From NCBI RefSeq assembly GCF_014873765.1, contig NZ_JADBGG010000018.1:1-64000 (forward strand): a DNA stretch of 64,000 bases, written 5' to 3'. Origin of the DNA: Desulfomicrobium macestii (lineage in GTDB: Bacteria; Desulfobacterota; Desulfovibrionia; Desulfovibrionales; Desulfomicrobiaceae). Below, one piece after another: positions 16,772-26,569 of this stretch. Each line of letters begins with the position of its first letter. Position 1 is the stretch's first letter. The notes under the pieces were generated by a model. The model was given only the letters and a program-made list of their open reading frames with translations. It was not told the origin of the DNA and searched no databases. Both the position numbers and the translations under genes were made by a program.

Positions 16772-18103
16772 ATGAAAACAAAGAGCGCTTATGTGTGTAC
16801 GGCCTGCAAGGCTGTCAGTCCCCGCTGGCAGGGGCAGTGTCCCAAATGTCTGGCCTGGAACACCCTGGAGCCGGCAATACGACAGTCCGGTTCGGCCATG
16901 GACATGCCCCTGAACCGTCCCGTCGATCTGCGTGAGCTGCCGACACTCCTCGAAGACCGTGTCAGCTCTCAGCTGTCCGGGCTTGACGGAATTCTCGGCA
17001 GCGGGTTCGTGCCCGGAGGCGTCATCCTGCTCGGCGGGGAGCCGGGCATCGGCAAGTCCACGCTGCTCTTGCAGGTGGGCGCGTCCATGGAGCGCTCCGG
17101 CAAGGGCGTCATCTATGTTTCCGGCGAGGAGTCCCTGTCCCAGATCCGCGGCCGAGCCGAACGCCTGGGCATGCTCGGAGACAGGCTGACCGCTCTTGCC
17201 ACCAACCAGGTCGACGATATCCTGGCCTGCATGGAGGACGCCCCGGCGCTCATTGTCGTGGACTCGGTGCAGACCATGATTTCATCCAGGGTCGAAGGCC
17301 TGCCTGGTTCCGTCAGCCAGGTCCGGGCAGTGGCCACGGCCCTGACCGAGCGGGCCAAGCAGACCGGGGTCACGGTCATCCTGGTCGGGCACGTGACCAA
17401 GGACGGCCAGATCGCCGGCCCCAAGCTGCTGGAGCACATGGTCGACACGGTGCTGTACCTCGAAGGCGACAAGGAGCACCTTTTCCGCATCCTGCGCGTG
17501 GTCAAGAACCGTTTTGGTCCGTCCAACGAGATCCTGCTTTTCGAGATGCGGGAAAAGGGCATGAGCGTCATCGAGGACCCCTCTACCTTCTTCCTGCAGG
17601 CCCGGGACACGGCGCTCTCCGGCACGGCACTGGTCATGTCCATGGAGTCCCAGCGGCCCTTTGTGGTCGAGGTGCAGGCGCTGGTCACGCGCACCTTCCT
17701 GGCCTTTCCCCGGCGTACGGCCCTGGGCTTTGACGCCAACCGCCTGCATCTTCTGATCGCGGTCATGGAGAAGCGCCTGCAAATCAGTCTGGGGCAGGTC
17801 GATGTCTACGCCAAGGTCGGCGGGGGGCTGCGCATGAAGGACCCTGGCCTTGATCTGGGCATTGTCGCGGCCATTTTGTCGTCTTTTTATGACCGCTCCC
17901 TGCCCGAGGGCGCGGTGTTCTGGGGCGAGGTGGATTTGAACGGCCAGATCAGGCCGGTCACGGGGCATGATGTAAGGCTGCGCCAGGCCGCGAACCTGGG
18001 CTATGCGCCCATGGTCCACCCCAAGACCGGAGCCAGGGGGAAGGGATGGTCGCGGCTCGGGGATGTGCAGAGGATGCTGTTCGGGCAGACTGGGAAGGAG
18101 TGA
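16772..18103 (+). CDS. radA: DNA repair protein RadA
   Basis: RadA (Sms) is a RecA-like ATPase that drives branch migration in recombinational repair. The 443-residue chain has the N-terminal C4 zinc finger (CTAC at residues 9-12 and CPKC 27-30), the Walker A GGEPGIGKSTLLLQ near residue 91, the RadA-specific KNRFG motif, and the C-terminal Lon-like domain. The ATG at 16772 is chosen because the protein then begins just before the zinc finger, as in the family. No Shine-Dalgarno is visible, because a terminator hairpin occupies that space. A longer frame from 16508 lies inside the preceding gene and is rejected. Confidence 0.94.
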   Translation: MKTKSAYVCTACKAVSPRWQGQCPKCLAWNTLEPAIRQSGSAMDMPLNRPVDLRELPTLLEDRVSSQLSGLDGILGSGFVPGGVILLGGEPGIGKSTLLLQVGASMERSGKGVIYVSGEESLSQIRGRAERLGMLGDRLTALATNQVDDILACMEDAPALIVVDSVQTMISSRVEGLPGSVSQVRAVATALTERAKQTGVTVILVGHVTKDGQIAGPKLLEHMVDTVLYLEGDKEHLFRILRVVKNRFGPSNEILLFEMREKGMSVIEDPSTFFLQARDTALSGTALVMSMESQRPFVVEVQALVTRTFLAFPRRTALGFDANRLHLLIAVMEKRLQISLGQVDVYAKVGGGLRMKDPGLDLGIVAAILSSFYDRSLPEGAVFWGEVDLNGQIRPVTGHDVRLRQAANLGYAPMVHPKTGARGKGWSRLGDVQRMLFGQTGKE

Positions 18104-18143
18104 GGATTTGATGCGTTAACGGATCGAGGAGTGGCGGTCGCGG

Positions 18144-18309
18144 TGCCGGCTCAGCCGGACGGGGGCCTCCGAAACTCCTTCGTGGGCCTCGTAATGCCGA
18201 ATCGTTGCGTGCCGGGTCGGGAAGTCGGGATGAGACGAGCGGCAACGGTTCGGCAAACGATGCCTGACTCAGTCAGACAGTCGGCGCCCCCCGTCCGGCT
18301 GAGCCGGCA
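18144..18309. repeat. structured repeat, diverged third copy
   Basis: The core shares blocks with the tandem copies at 3.2-3.8 kb: AACTCCTTC, CCTCGTA, GAATCGTTGCGTGCCGG, CAAACGATGCCTG and CAGTCAGACAG. The inner arms are GCCGAATCGTTGC (18196-18208) and GCAACGGTTCGGC (18242-18254). The outer arms (18144-18166 with 18286-18309) pair along 23 bases with one extra base, yet their sequence is unrelated to the outer arms of the other copies. The copy lies between convergent radA and rarA and lacks the A/T-rich tail. Confidence 0.82.
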
Positions 18310-18336
18310 ACGCGCGGATCGGGATTTGGCATTCTT

Positions 18337-19587
18337 TCATCTCGTCCAATCCTTTGCGTCCTTGGATTTGGGCTTGCTGCGCGAGGCTTTGAGCTTGCGG
18401 GTCCACAGGGACAGACGTTCCTCGTGGCCGCTGGTTTTGGCCTGGTAGAAAATGCGTCCCTTGAGTTCAGGGGGCAGGTAATCCTGTTCGACCCATGCCT
18501 CTGGGTAGGCGTGGGGATATTTGTAGCCCTGGCCGTAGCCCCACTCCTTTTGCAGGCTTGTGGAGGCGTTGCGCAAATGCAGCGGCACGGGCCTTGCGCC
18601 ATTGGTCCGGACTTCCTTCATGGCCGCGAGATACCCTGCGTAGGCCGAGTTGCTTTTGGGCGCCAGGGCCAAATACACGGTCGCTTCGGCCATTGGAATC
18701 CAGCCCTCGGGCATGCCGATGCGTTCCACCGCCTGTTCACATGATACGGCCAAGGGCAGGGCCATGGGGTCGCCCAGGCCGACATCCTCGGCTGCCGAGA
18801 GAATCAGCCTGCGGCAGATGAAACGCGGGTCCTCGCCCGTCTCCACCAGACAAGCCAGATAATACAGGGCCGCATCCGGGTCCGAGCCCCTGATGGATTT
18901 GATCAGCGCCGACGCCAGTTCGTAATGCGAATCACCTTCCCGGTCTCCGCGCAGCACGATCTCCGGCAATCGGGTCTTGAGCTGGTCAGGTTCCAGGTCC
19001 TTTTCCTCAAGCCCCGCCGCGAACTCCACCAGATTGAGCATGGTGCGCGCATCCCCGCCCGAGAGGGTGGCCAGAAGCTCCAGGCTTTTTTCCGGGATGC
19101 GAGGGCCCAGCTTCTCCATGCCCCGTTTGCCTACATCCACCAGTTCGGCCATGCCGAGCGAGCGCAGACGCAATACGTGCAGCCGTGAAAGAAGCTGCCG
19201 TGTGACGCTGAAGGACGGGTTTTCCGTGGTCGTGGCAATGAGCGTCAGTTCACCCGTCTCAAGGAGCGGCAGGAAGAAATCCTGCTGGGCCTTGGAATAG
19301 CGGTGCAGTTCGTCCAGGATGAGGATTTCCTTGTCCTGAATCTGTTTGCGCAGGGCGGTTATGCCCACTTCGGGCGCGCTGACCCGCACGAAGGGCTTGC
19401 CCGCATGTCTGGCCAAAAGAAGGGCCACCGTGGATTTGCCGCAACCGGGAGGACCGAAGAGCAGAAGGCTCGGCAGGTCCTTGGACTGCATCAGGGTGCG
19501 CAGGCGCTGGCGAAAATGGCTTTGCCCGATGAAGTCGTCGAGGGACTCCGGGCGCAGGGATTCGGCGAGAGGTCGTTTTTGGGACAC
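18337..19587 (-). CDS. rarA: replication-associated recombination factor RarA (MgsA), AAA+ ATPase
   Basis: RarA/MgsA is a clamp-loader-like AAA+ ATPase acting at stalled replication forks. The 416-residue chain opens with the family's PLAESLRPESLDDFIGQ. It has Walker A GPPGCGKST (about residues 43-51), Walker B LILDELHRYSKAQQD, sensor 1 ATTTENPSFSV, and the C-terminal tetramer domain with YPHAYPEAWVEQDYLPPE. The GTG at 19587 is chosen because residues upstream of it do not resemble the family and GGAA lies about 8 bases before. It is 14 bases after tsaE on the same strand. Confidence 0.92.
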   Translation of the reverse strand: MSQKRPLAESLRPESLDDFIGQSHFRQRLRTLMQSKDLPSLLLFGPPGCGKSTVALLLARHAGKPFVRVSAPEVGITALRKQIQDKEILILDELHRYSKAQQDFFLPLLETGELTLIATTTENPSFSVTRQLLSRLHVLRLRSLGMAELVDVGKRGMEKLGPRIPEKSLELLATLSGGDARTMLNLVEFAAGLEEKDLEPDQLKTRLPEIVLRGDREGDSHYELASALIKSIRGSDPDAALYYLACLVETGEDPRFICRRLILSAAEDVGLGDPMALPLAVSCEQAVERIGMPEGWIPMAEATVYLALAPKSNSAYAGYLAAMKEVRTNGARPVPLHLRNASTSLQKEWGYGQGYKYPHAYPEAWVEQDYLPPELKGRIFYQAKTSGHEERLSLWTRKLKASRSKPKSKDAKDWTR

Positions 19588-19601
19588 GATGATAATTCCG
19601 G

Positions 19602-20078
19602 CTAAATGCTTGTGGCCTGTTCCAGACACCCAAGAAGGGCCAGGGCTTCGGGTCCGTGGGCGGTGATCTCCACGGTCCTGGTCTCTCCCTCGGCCGTCCA
19701 GGACATGTCGATATGGGAGTCGGGCATGCAGTCCGCAGGGAGGTATTCGGCCCATTCCAGCAGGCAGAAATGGTCCGGGGCGAAGAGGGTTTCTTCCAGA
19801 TCGGGATCAAAGTCCCGGCCCTCGGTGCGGTAAAGGTCGAAATGCCCCACGGGCGGCGTCGTGGGGTAGAGGTTCAGGATGTTGAAGCTGGGGCTGCTGA
19901 CCTCGGCGTTCTCGCTTCCAGGCAGGGCCTGGACCAGCTCGCGGATGAAAGTCGTCTTTCCGGCCCCGAGCTGTCCGCGCAGGAGCACGGGGGGCAGGGC
20001 CGGACTGTCGGCGATGCATTCCGCGAAGGCCCGAGCCAGGGCTGCCGTGGCCTCCAGAGAGGTCAGAACAAGGATCAT
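19602..20078 (-). CDS. tsaE: tRNA threonylcarbamoyladenosine ATPase TsaE
   Basis: TsaE is the small ATPase of the t6A37 tRNA modification complex (TsaB-TsaD-TsaE). The 158-residue chain shows Walker A LLRGQLGAGKTTF near residues 33-45, then SSPSFNILNLY and HFDLYRTEGRDFDPDLEE. It ends with the family's short acidic tail after LLEWAEYLP. The ATG at 20078 overlaps the stop of the CBS gene (ATGA), so they are coupled. TsaB and TsaD are not in this window. Confidence 0.93.
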   Translation of the reverse strand: MILVLTSLEATAALARAFAECIADSPALPPVLLRGQLGAGKTTFIRELVQALPGSENAEVSSPSFNILNLYPTTPPVGHFDLYRTEGRDFDPDLEETLFAPDHFCLLEWAEYLPADCMPDSHIDMSWTAEGETRTVEITAHGPEALALLGCLEQATSI

Positions 20079-20530
20079 GAACGCGGGATCAGGGTTTTGA
20101 GGACGTCCTTCTTGCCGACAATGCCCAGCAGCTTGCCGTTGTCCGCGACAGGCAGGGTGTGGAATTTCTTGTCGACCATGAGGGCCGCGATTTCGTCGAT
20201 GGTCATGTCCGGGGCGATGGTGACCACTTTGGTGCTCATGGCGTCGGAAACCTTGGAAGCGGCAATGCGTTTGACCTCCGCTTCGAGCAGCGCCGAGGAG
20301 GACAGGGGCACGAAGCCGTCCAGCAGGGTGAAAAGAGAGGGGATGGGCAGGCTTTTCTGCATGCGGACCAGATCGCTCTGGCACAGAATGCCGACCAGAT
20401 GACCGCTTTCATCGACCACGGGGAGTCCGTTGACGCCCTTGTCGAGCAGGATCTTCACGGCTTCGGTTATGTCTGCATCGGGGCTGATGGTGATGACCTC
20501 GGCGGTCATGATATCTTGAGCTGTACGCAT
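20075..20530 (-). CDS. CBS-domain pair protein
   Basis: This 151-residue protein is two CBS domains with nothing else. The first runs about 6-60 (DIMTAEVITISPDADITEAV and GVNGLPVVDESGHLVGI) and the second about 92-148 (VSDAMSTKVVTIAPDMTIDEIA and LPVADNGKLLGIVGKKDVL). Such pairs bind adenosine nucleotides and act as energy sensors for partner proteins. The ATG at 20530 is used because GAAGGAG lies 8 bases upstream; a GTG three codons earlier is too close to it. It overlaps nnrD/E by 25 bases and tsaE by 4. Confidence 0.85.
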   Translation of the reverse strand: MRTAQDIMTAEVITISPDADITEAVKILLDKGVNGLPVVDESGHLVGILCQSDLVRMQKSLPIPSLFTLLDGFVPLSSSALLEAEVKRIAASKVSDAMSTKVVTIAPDMTIDEIAALMVDKKFHTLPVADNGKLLGIVGKKDVLKTLIPRS

Positions 20531-22062
20531 TTTTTCCACTCCTTCAGGGCGGTTGGCAGGTGATCGGCGATTTCCATGGGGGTGTTGCCCCGGTACGGGA
20601 AATCATTGGCGAGCTGAGTGCCCGCATATCCATGCCAGTACACGCCGATCCGGGCGGCGGTCAATGGCGGGTGCCCCTGGGCCACGAGGCTGCCGATGAT
20701 CCCGGAGAGCACGTCGCCCGATCCGGCAATGGCCAGATTCGGGGCGCAGAACGGCGAGATGGCGATGGGATCTTCGTGTCCGGCGACGATTGTCGCCGCG
20801 CCCTTCAGGACCAGGTTGACGCGGTGTCCGAAAGAAAATTCCCTTGCGTAGCGGGCTCTGGCCAGATTGATGGCCCCGGCCGTGACGCCGAAAAAATTGG
20901 CCATCTCACCGGGATGCGGGGTCAGCACGGCGTCCTGCCCGACCAGGGCTAAAAGGTCGGGGCGCTGGGCCAGGAGAAAGAGGGCGTCGGCGTCGTAGAG
21001 GGTTTTGGCGTGCGGATTGGCCAGATAGCGTTCCAGGAATGCCATGGCTCCGTCACTGCGTCCAAAACCGGGTCCGAAGACCACGGCCGAGAAGCGCGAA
21101 AGGTGCGGCTGCAGGGAATCGAAACACTCGGAGCTCCATTGGTCCGAATTGCCAAGGCCCAGGGTCATGACTTCGGGGAAGCTGCCGTAGGCCGGGGTCA
21201 GGGCCTTGGGGCAGGCGATGCTGACCAGCCCCGCGCCGGAGCGGAAGGCCGCGCGGGCCGCAAGCATGGGCGCGCCGGTCAGTCCGGGGGAGCCGCCCAG
21301 GACCAGGATGTGTCCCGCCTCTCCCTTGTGCATGGTCGAGCCGGGTTCGGGCAGCAGGTTGGCAAGATCCGGCCCCAGGGCGATGTGGGCTGTGGGGTGT
21401 CGGTCCTTGATGTGCCGGGGAATGCCGATCTTGGACGTGACCAGCTTGCCCACATGGGCTTTGGCGGGAGGCAGGAAAAGCCCGAGCTTGGCCTCCTCGA
21501 AGGTCACGGTCATGTCGGCCTCGACCGCGATCGGCATGGGCTGGCCCGTGGTGCCGTTCAGCCCGGAGGGGATGTCCAGGGACAGGACATGGGAATGCAT
21601 GCCCAGTTTGTTGATGGATTTGATCCAGCCCTGCATGTTGGGGCGCAGCGGACCCTCGAAGCCGGTTCCGAGCAGGCCGTCCACGACAATGTCGATCCTC
21701 GGCACCAGGTCCATTTCGTATTCGGGCAGGTAGGAGCAGGGGATGCCCATGTCCATGGCCAGTTTCAGGTGGTAGGCGGAGTCATGGGTGTACTGCGCGA
21801 GGTGCTTGGCGTGCAGGATGAGCACAGTCGCTCCGAGATTGACCAGATGCCTGGCCAGGGCGAAGGCGTCACCGCCGTTGTTGCCGGGACCGGCAAAAAC
21901 CATGACCGATGCGTCACGCAAGGGCCCGAATTCTTTTTTGAGGGCGTAAAGAGCGGCCCTGCTGGCGTTTTCCATCAGGATTTGTCCGGAAAGTCCGAAT
22001 TCATCGATGGTCAGTCTGTCCCAACGGGACATTTCCTCGGGAGTGGGCAAAAGGGTAACCAT
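20506..22062 (-). CDS. nnr: bifunctional NAD(P)H-hydrate epimerase/dehydratase
   Basis: This repairs damaged nicotinamide cofactors: the N-terminal YjeF_N domain epimerises NAD(P)HX and the C-terminal kinase-like domain dehydrates it using ADP. In the 518-residue chain, residues 1-215 contain GPGNNGGDAFALARHL. Residues 230-515 contain GGSPGLTGAP, VFGPGFGRSDG, LTPHPGEMANFFG and the phosphate-binding AGSGDVLSGIIGSL. The ATG at 22062 follows GAAGGAGATCAA at ideal spacing; a longer frame from 22170 is rejected. It heads a minus-strand set with the CBS protein, tsaE and rarA, and is divergent from potA. Confidence 0.94.
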   Translation of the reverse strand: MVTLLPTPEEMSRWDRLTIDEFGLSGQILMENASRAALYALKKEFGPLRDASVMVFAGPGNNGGDAFALARHLVNLGATVLILHAKHLAQYTHDSAYHLKLAMDMGIPCSYLPEYEMDLVPRIDIVVDGLLGTGFEGPLRPNMQGWIKSINKLGMHSHVLSLDIPSGLNGTTGQPMPIAVEADMTVTFEEAKLGLFLPPAKAHVGKLVTSKIGIPRHIKDRHPTAHIALGPDLANLLPEPGSTMHKGEAGHILVLGGSPGLTGAPMLAARAAFRSGAGLVSIACPKALTPAYGSFPEVMTLGLGNSDQWSSECFDSLQPHLSRFSAVVFGPGFGRSDGAMAFLERYLANPHAKTLYDADALFLLAQRPDLLALVGQDAVLTPHPGEMANFFGVTAGAINLARARYAREFSFGHRVNLVLKGAATIVAGHEDPIAISPFCAPNLAIAGSGDVLSGIIGSLVAQGHPPLTAARIGVYWHGYAGTQLANDFPYRGNTPMEIADHLPTALKEWKKCVQLKIS

Positions 22063-22329
22063 TTGATCTCCTTCGTGTGAGGTCGTCGTCGCTGCCTTCA
22101 AAAGTGGAAGGCGAGGCCCGGTTGTGGCCTTATGTATATGAGAGGGCTCTGTGCCATTATTTTTTGTCACGCGCCACCCATGTCCTTTTCCTCACGATCT
22201 TGCGTCGAGACCATGCCGATTTCGGGAAAATTGTCCTTGACTCGGCACTCTATCTTCTCCAAAAAAAAGGGCTTGCTGGGAAGTGTCGCCATGTCCGCGC
22301 CCCGGCTGAATTATTTGTCCGGAGGGGTC

Positions 22330-23464
<1,135 letters not shown>

Positions 23465-23475
<11 letters not shown>

Positions 23476-24316
23476 CGGCTTCTTCAAGCTTACCGTCATA
23501 GTTGGCGTCATCTCCTGGATGGCGATTTTCGCCTTTGTGCCCAATGTCCTGGTATTTTTGGCCAGTTTCAGCTCCACCTCGTCCGCGAATTTCATCGAGC
23601 CCGGCTTTTCCCTGAACAATTACGCCCGGCTGATGGACACGACACATCTCGACATTCTGCTGTCATCCCTGCGGCTTTCTGGGCTGGTCACGGTCATCTG
23701 CCTGGTCACGGCCTATCCCTTCGCCGCCATCCTGGCCCGGACCCGCAAGCCGCTGCGCAACACGTTGCTCCTGCTGGTGGTCATCCCCTTCTGGACGAAT
23801 TCCCTGGTGCGCACCTACGCCATGACCGCCATGCTCAACTCCAGCGGCATCGTGAACAACGTACTGCTGTTTCTGGGCGTCATCGATGCGCCCCTGGCCA
23901 TGATGTACACCCCCGGCGCCGTGGTCCTGGGCCTTGTGTACACGCTGCTGCCGTTCATGATCCTGCCCCTGTACGCCGCCCTTGAGCGCCTGGACCGCCG
24001 TTATCTCGAAGCGGCCCGGGACTTGGGCGCGAGCCCCTGGCGGGCGTTCTGGAAAGTGGTCGTGCCCCTGACCATGCCCGGCATTGTCTCCGGTTGCATG
24101 CTGGTCTTCCTGCCGGGCATCGGCATGTTCTACGTGTCCGACGTGCTTGGCGGGGCCAAGGCCATGCTGCTTGGCAACTTCATCCGCGACCAGTTCCTGA
24201 CCACCCGCGACTGGCCTCTGGGCGCGGCGGCCAGCGTGACCCTGACCGTGCTCATGGGGCTCATGCTGCTCCTGTACTGGAAAAGCGCCGCCCGGCTGGG
24301 CAGGAAGGAGGCATGA
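23465..24316 (+). CDS. potB: polyamine ABC transporter permease PotB
   Basis: This 283-residue inner-membrane permease has about six spans, the first at residues 12-33. The cytoplasmic EAA loop that docks on PotA is EAARDLGASPWRAFWKVVVPLTMPG (about 179-203). It starts inside the 3' end of potA and its stop overlaps the potC start, so translation is coupled. With PotC it forms the membrane pathway for polyamines delivered by PotD. Confidence 0.93.
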
Positions 24317-25080
24317 TGCGGAAATTGCGCATTCTCTACGCCACGCTGGTCTTTTTTTTCCTGTATTTGCCGCTTGGCGTCATGATCGCCTATTCCTTCA
24401 ACTCGTCCCGGTTTTCCATGGCCTGGAAGGGCCTGACCCTGGACTGGTACGTCAAGCTCTTCAGCAACACCGCGCTCATGCAGGCGGCCCTGCACTCGCT
24501 TTTCATAGCGGCTCTGGCGGCGACATGCTCCAGCATCCTGGGCACGCTCATAGCCATGGCGTTGCAGCGCTGGCGCTTTCCGTCGCGCAAGGTCATCCGC
24601 ACCTCGCTTTTTGTCATGATGATGTCTCCGGACATCGTCATCGGCATTTCGCTTCTGGTGCTCTTCATGGCCCTGTCCCTGCCCCTGGGCTTCTGGACCC
24701 TGCTCATGGCCCACGTCACCCTGTGCGTGCCCTTTGTCGGCATCACGGTTTACGGCAGGCTCCAGGGGTTCGACCCGCATGTGGTGGAGGCCGCGCGCGA
24801 TCTCGGAGCGGGGGAGTACGAGGTCTTTCGACACGTGGTCCTGCCCATGGTCTTTCCCGCCGTTCTGGCCGGGTGGTTTTTGAGCTTCACCCTGTCCATC
24901 GACGACGTCATCATCAGTTTCTTCACCACCGGACCCACGTTCGAGGTACTGCCCTTGCGCATCTATTCCATGGTCCGACTGGGGCTCAAGCCCGAGGTCA
25001 ACGCCCTGTGCGCGATCATGATTCTTATAACCGCTGTGGCGGTCTTCGCGTCCCAGCGCTTTTTGAAGGAGAAATCATGA
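24313..25080 (+). CDS. potC: polyamine ABC transporter permease PotC
   Basis: This 255-residue permease has the PotC N-terminus (a hydrophobic span followed by PLGVMIAYSFNSSRFS) and the EAA loop EAARDLGAGEYEVFRHVVLP at about 157-176. DDVIISFFTTGP near residue 196 is a further family block. GAAGGAGGC precedes the ATG at 24313. The frame extends upstream to 24094 inside potB, but only the later start has a ribosome binding site. It overlaps both potB and potD by 4 bases. Confidence 0.93.
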   Translation: MMRKLRILYATLVFFFLYLPLGVMIAYSFNSSRFSMAWKGLTLDWYVKLFSNTALMQAALHSLFIAALAATCSSILGTLIAMALQRWRFPSRKVIRTSLFVMMMSPDIVIGISLLVLFMALSLPLGFWTLLMAHVTLCVPFVGITVYGRLQGFDPHVVEAARDLGAGEYEVFRHVVLPMVFPAVLAGWFLSFTLSIDDVIISFFTTGPTFEVLPLRIYSMVRLGLKPEVNALCAIMILITAVAVFASQRFLKEKS

Positions 25081-26105
25081 AAAGATTGGTATTGACGGTC
25101 CTGTGCCTCATGCTGGCCACCCAGGTTCTTGCGGCATCCAAGGAACTCTATGTCTACAATTGGTCCGAATACATGCCGGACAGCGTGCTTGAGGATTTTA
25201 CGAAGGAGACCGGAGTCAAGGTCATCATGTCGACCTATGACAGCAACGAGGCCCTGTACGCAAAGATACGGATGGTCGAGGCCAAGGGGTACGATATTAT
25301 TGTGCCGTCCACCGATTTCGTGGCGCGCATGCACAAGGAAGGCCTGCTCATGAAGCTGGACAAGTCCAAGCTGAGCAATCTTGGCAACCTCAATCCAAAG
25401 CTGATGAATCAGTCCTTCGATCCGGACAACAACTACAGCGTGCCCTACATGTGGGGATCGACGGCCATCGCCGTGAACACCAAGGATCCGGCCGCGGCCT
25501 CGGTGACGTCGTTCGCCGACCTGTGGAAGCCTGAGCTGGCAGGAAAGATTCTTTTGCCCAACGACATGCGCGGCGTGCTCGGCATGGGCCTCAAGCGCCT
25601 GGGCTATTCCCTCAACGAGACCGATCCGGCCAAGGTCGCCGAGGCCTGCGAGCTTCTGCAGCCGCTCATGTCCAGCGTGCGCGTCTTTGATTCCGATTCG
25701 CCCAAGCAGGCCATGCTCAACAACGAGGTGCAGGCGGCGGTGCTCTGGAACGGCGAGGCGTACATCGCCACCGGCGAAAATCCGGATATCCGCTACATCT
25801 ATCCGACAGAAGGCTACAGCCTCTGGATCGACAATCTCTGCATCCCCAAGAACGCGGGCAACGCGGACAACGCCCATCTCTTCATCGACTACCTGTTGCG
25901 TCCCGAAGTGGCGGCGTTCATTTGCCAGGAGATGGGATATTCCACCCCGAACCTTGCGGCCCAGGCGATCCTTCCCGAGGACGTGCGCGGCAACGCCATC
26001 GTCTATCCCGGGGCCGAAGACATGGCCCGGGGCGAATTCGAGACCGATCTCGGACCCGCCGTGAAGGCCTACGAGGAATGCTGGATGCGGCTCAAGACCA
26101 GGTAG
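25077..26105 (+). CDS. potD: polyamine ABC transporter periplasmic binding protein
   Basis: PotD binds spermidine or putrescine in the periplasm. The 342-residue precursor has a signal peptide (about 1-20, ending QVLAAS). The family opening ELYVYNWSEYMPDSVL and the ligand-site blocks STDFVARM, YMWGSTAIAVN and AVLWNGEAYIA follow. The ATG at 25077 follows GAAGGAG and overlaps the potC stop. A terminator is just downstream, so potABCD ends here. Which polyamine is preferred cannot be read from sequence alone. Confidence 0.94.
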   Translation: MKRLVLTVLCLMLATQVLAASKELYVYNWSEYMPDSVLEDFTKETGVKVIMSTYDSNEALYAKIRMVEAKGYDIIVPSTDFVARMHKEGLLMKLDKSKLSNLGNLNPKLMNQSFDPDNNYSVPYMWGSTAIAVNTKDPAAASVTSFADLWKPELAGKILLPNDMRGVLGMGLKRLGYSLNETDPAKVAEACELLQPLMSSVRVFDSDSPKQAMLNNEVQAAVLWNGEAYIATGENPDIRYIYPTEGYSLWIDNLCIPKNAGNADNAHLFIDYLLRPEVAAFICQEMGYSTPNLAAQAILPEDVRGNAIVYPGAEDMARGEFETDLGPAVKAYEECWMRLKTR

Positions 26106-26130
26106 CGACAAAGGTTCGGATGAATGTTCG

Positions 26131-26161
26131 CGGCGCGTCCCGGTGGGGCGCGCCTTTTTTT
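26131..26161 (+). terminator. terminator after potD
   Basis: GGCGCGTCCC pairs with GGGGCGCGCC around a short loop and is followed by seven T, about 30 bases after the potD stop. Confidence 0.85.
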
Positions 26162-26308
26162 GTCTTGTCGTTTCCATCGATCGCGTTTCAAAGCGGCTTT
26201 TCGCAGGTTTGGCGTTGGAATTCGTGTCTGGTCATGGTAACAGGCTTGGCGAATGCACCAACGCGGCGAAGCTTCTTTGCCGGACTGGAATTTAATCTGG
26301 GGGTGACC

Positions 26309-26500
26309 ATGGATTCCGAATTGCGCAAGCGTCTGGATGACTTTTTCGATGTGGGTTTCGGCAAGACCACCGGCATCGACACGGCTCTGGAGATCACCAA
26401 GATTTACGCCGGATCGGCCGCCGCCGATCCGGACAAGATTCCGGACCTCTTTGTACGGCTGGTTCAGCTTTTCGAGCCCCGGCTCGAAGTCCGCGACTAG
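26309..26500 (+). CDS. small protein of unknown function (63 residues)
   Basis: A 63-residue frame starts at ATG 26309 behind GGGGGTG and ends at 26500. It reads as a soluble, mostly helical protein with the acidic/basic pattern MDSELRKRLDDFFDVGF at the start and DLFVRLVQLFEPRLEVRD at the end. There is no signal peptide, metal motif or known domain. It sits between the potD terminator and the desulfidase-like gene on the same strand. Codon use resembles its neighbours, which supports a real gene, but no family is recognised. Confidence 0.6.
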   Translation: MDSELRKRLDDFFDVGFGKTTGIDTALEITKIYAGSAAADPDKIPDLFVRLVQLFEPRLEVRD

Positions 26501-26569
26501 CGTTGAATTGACAGCCCCGGGCAAGTCGGCCATGAACTCGGCTTTTGCGAACATTTTCGTGAGGCGGCA

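Noticed and set aside
24094-24312. Upstream extension of potC inside potB
   Set aside because: The frame merely stays open through potB; the ATG at 24313 has the ribosome site and family N-terminus.
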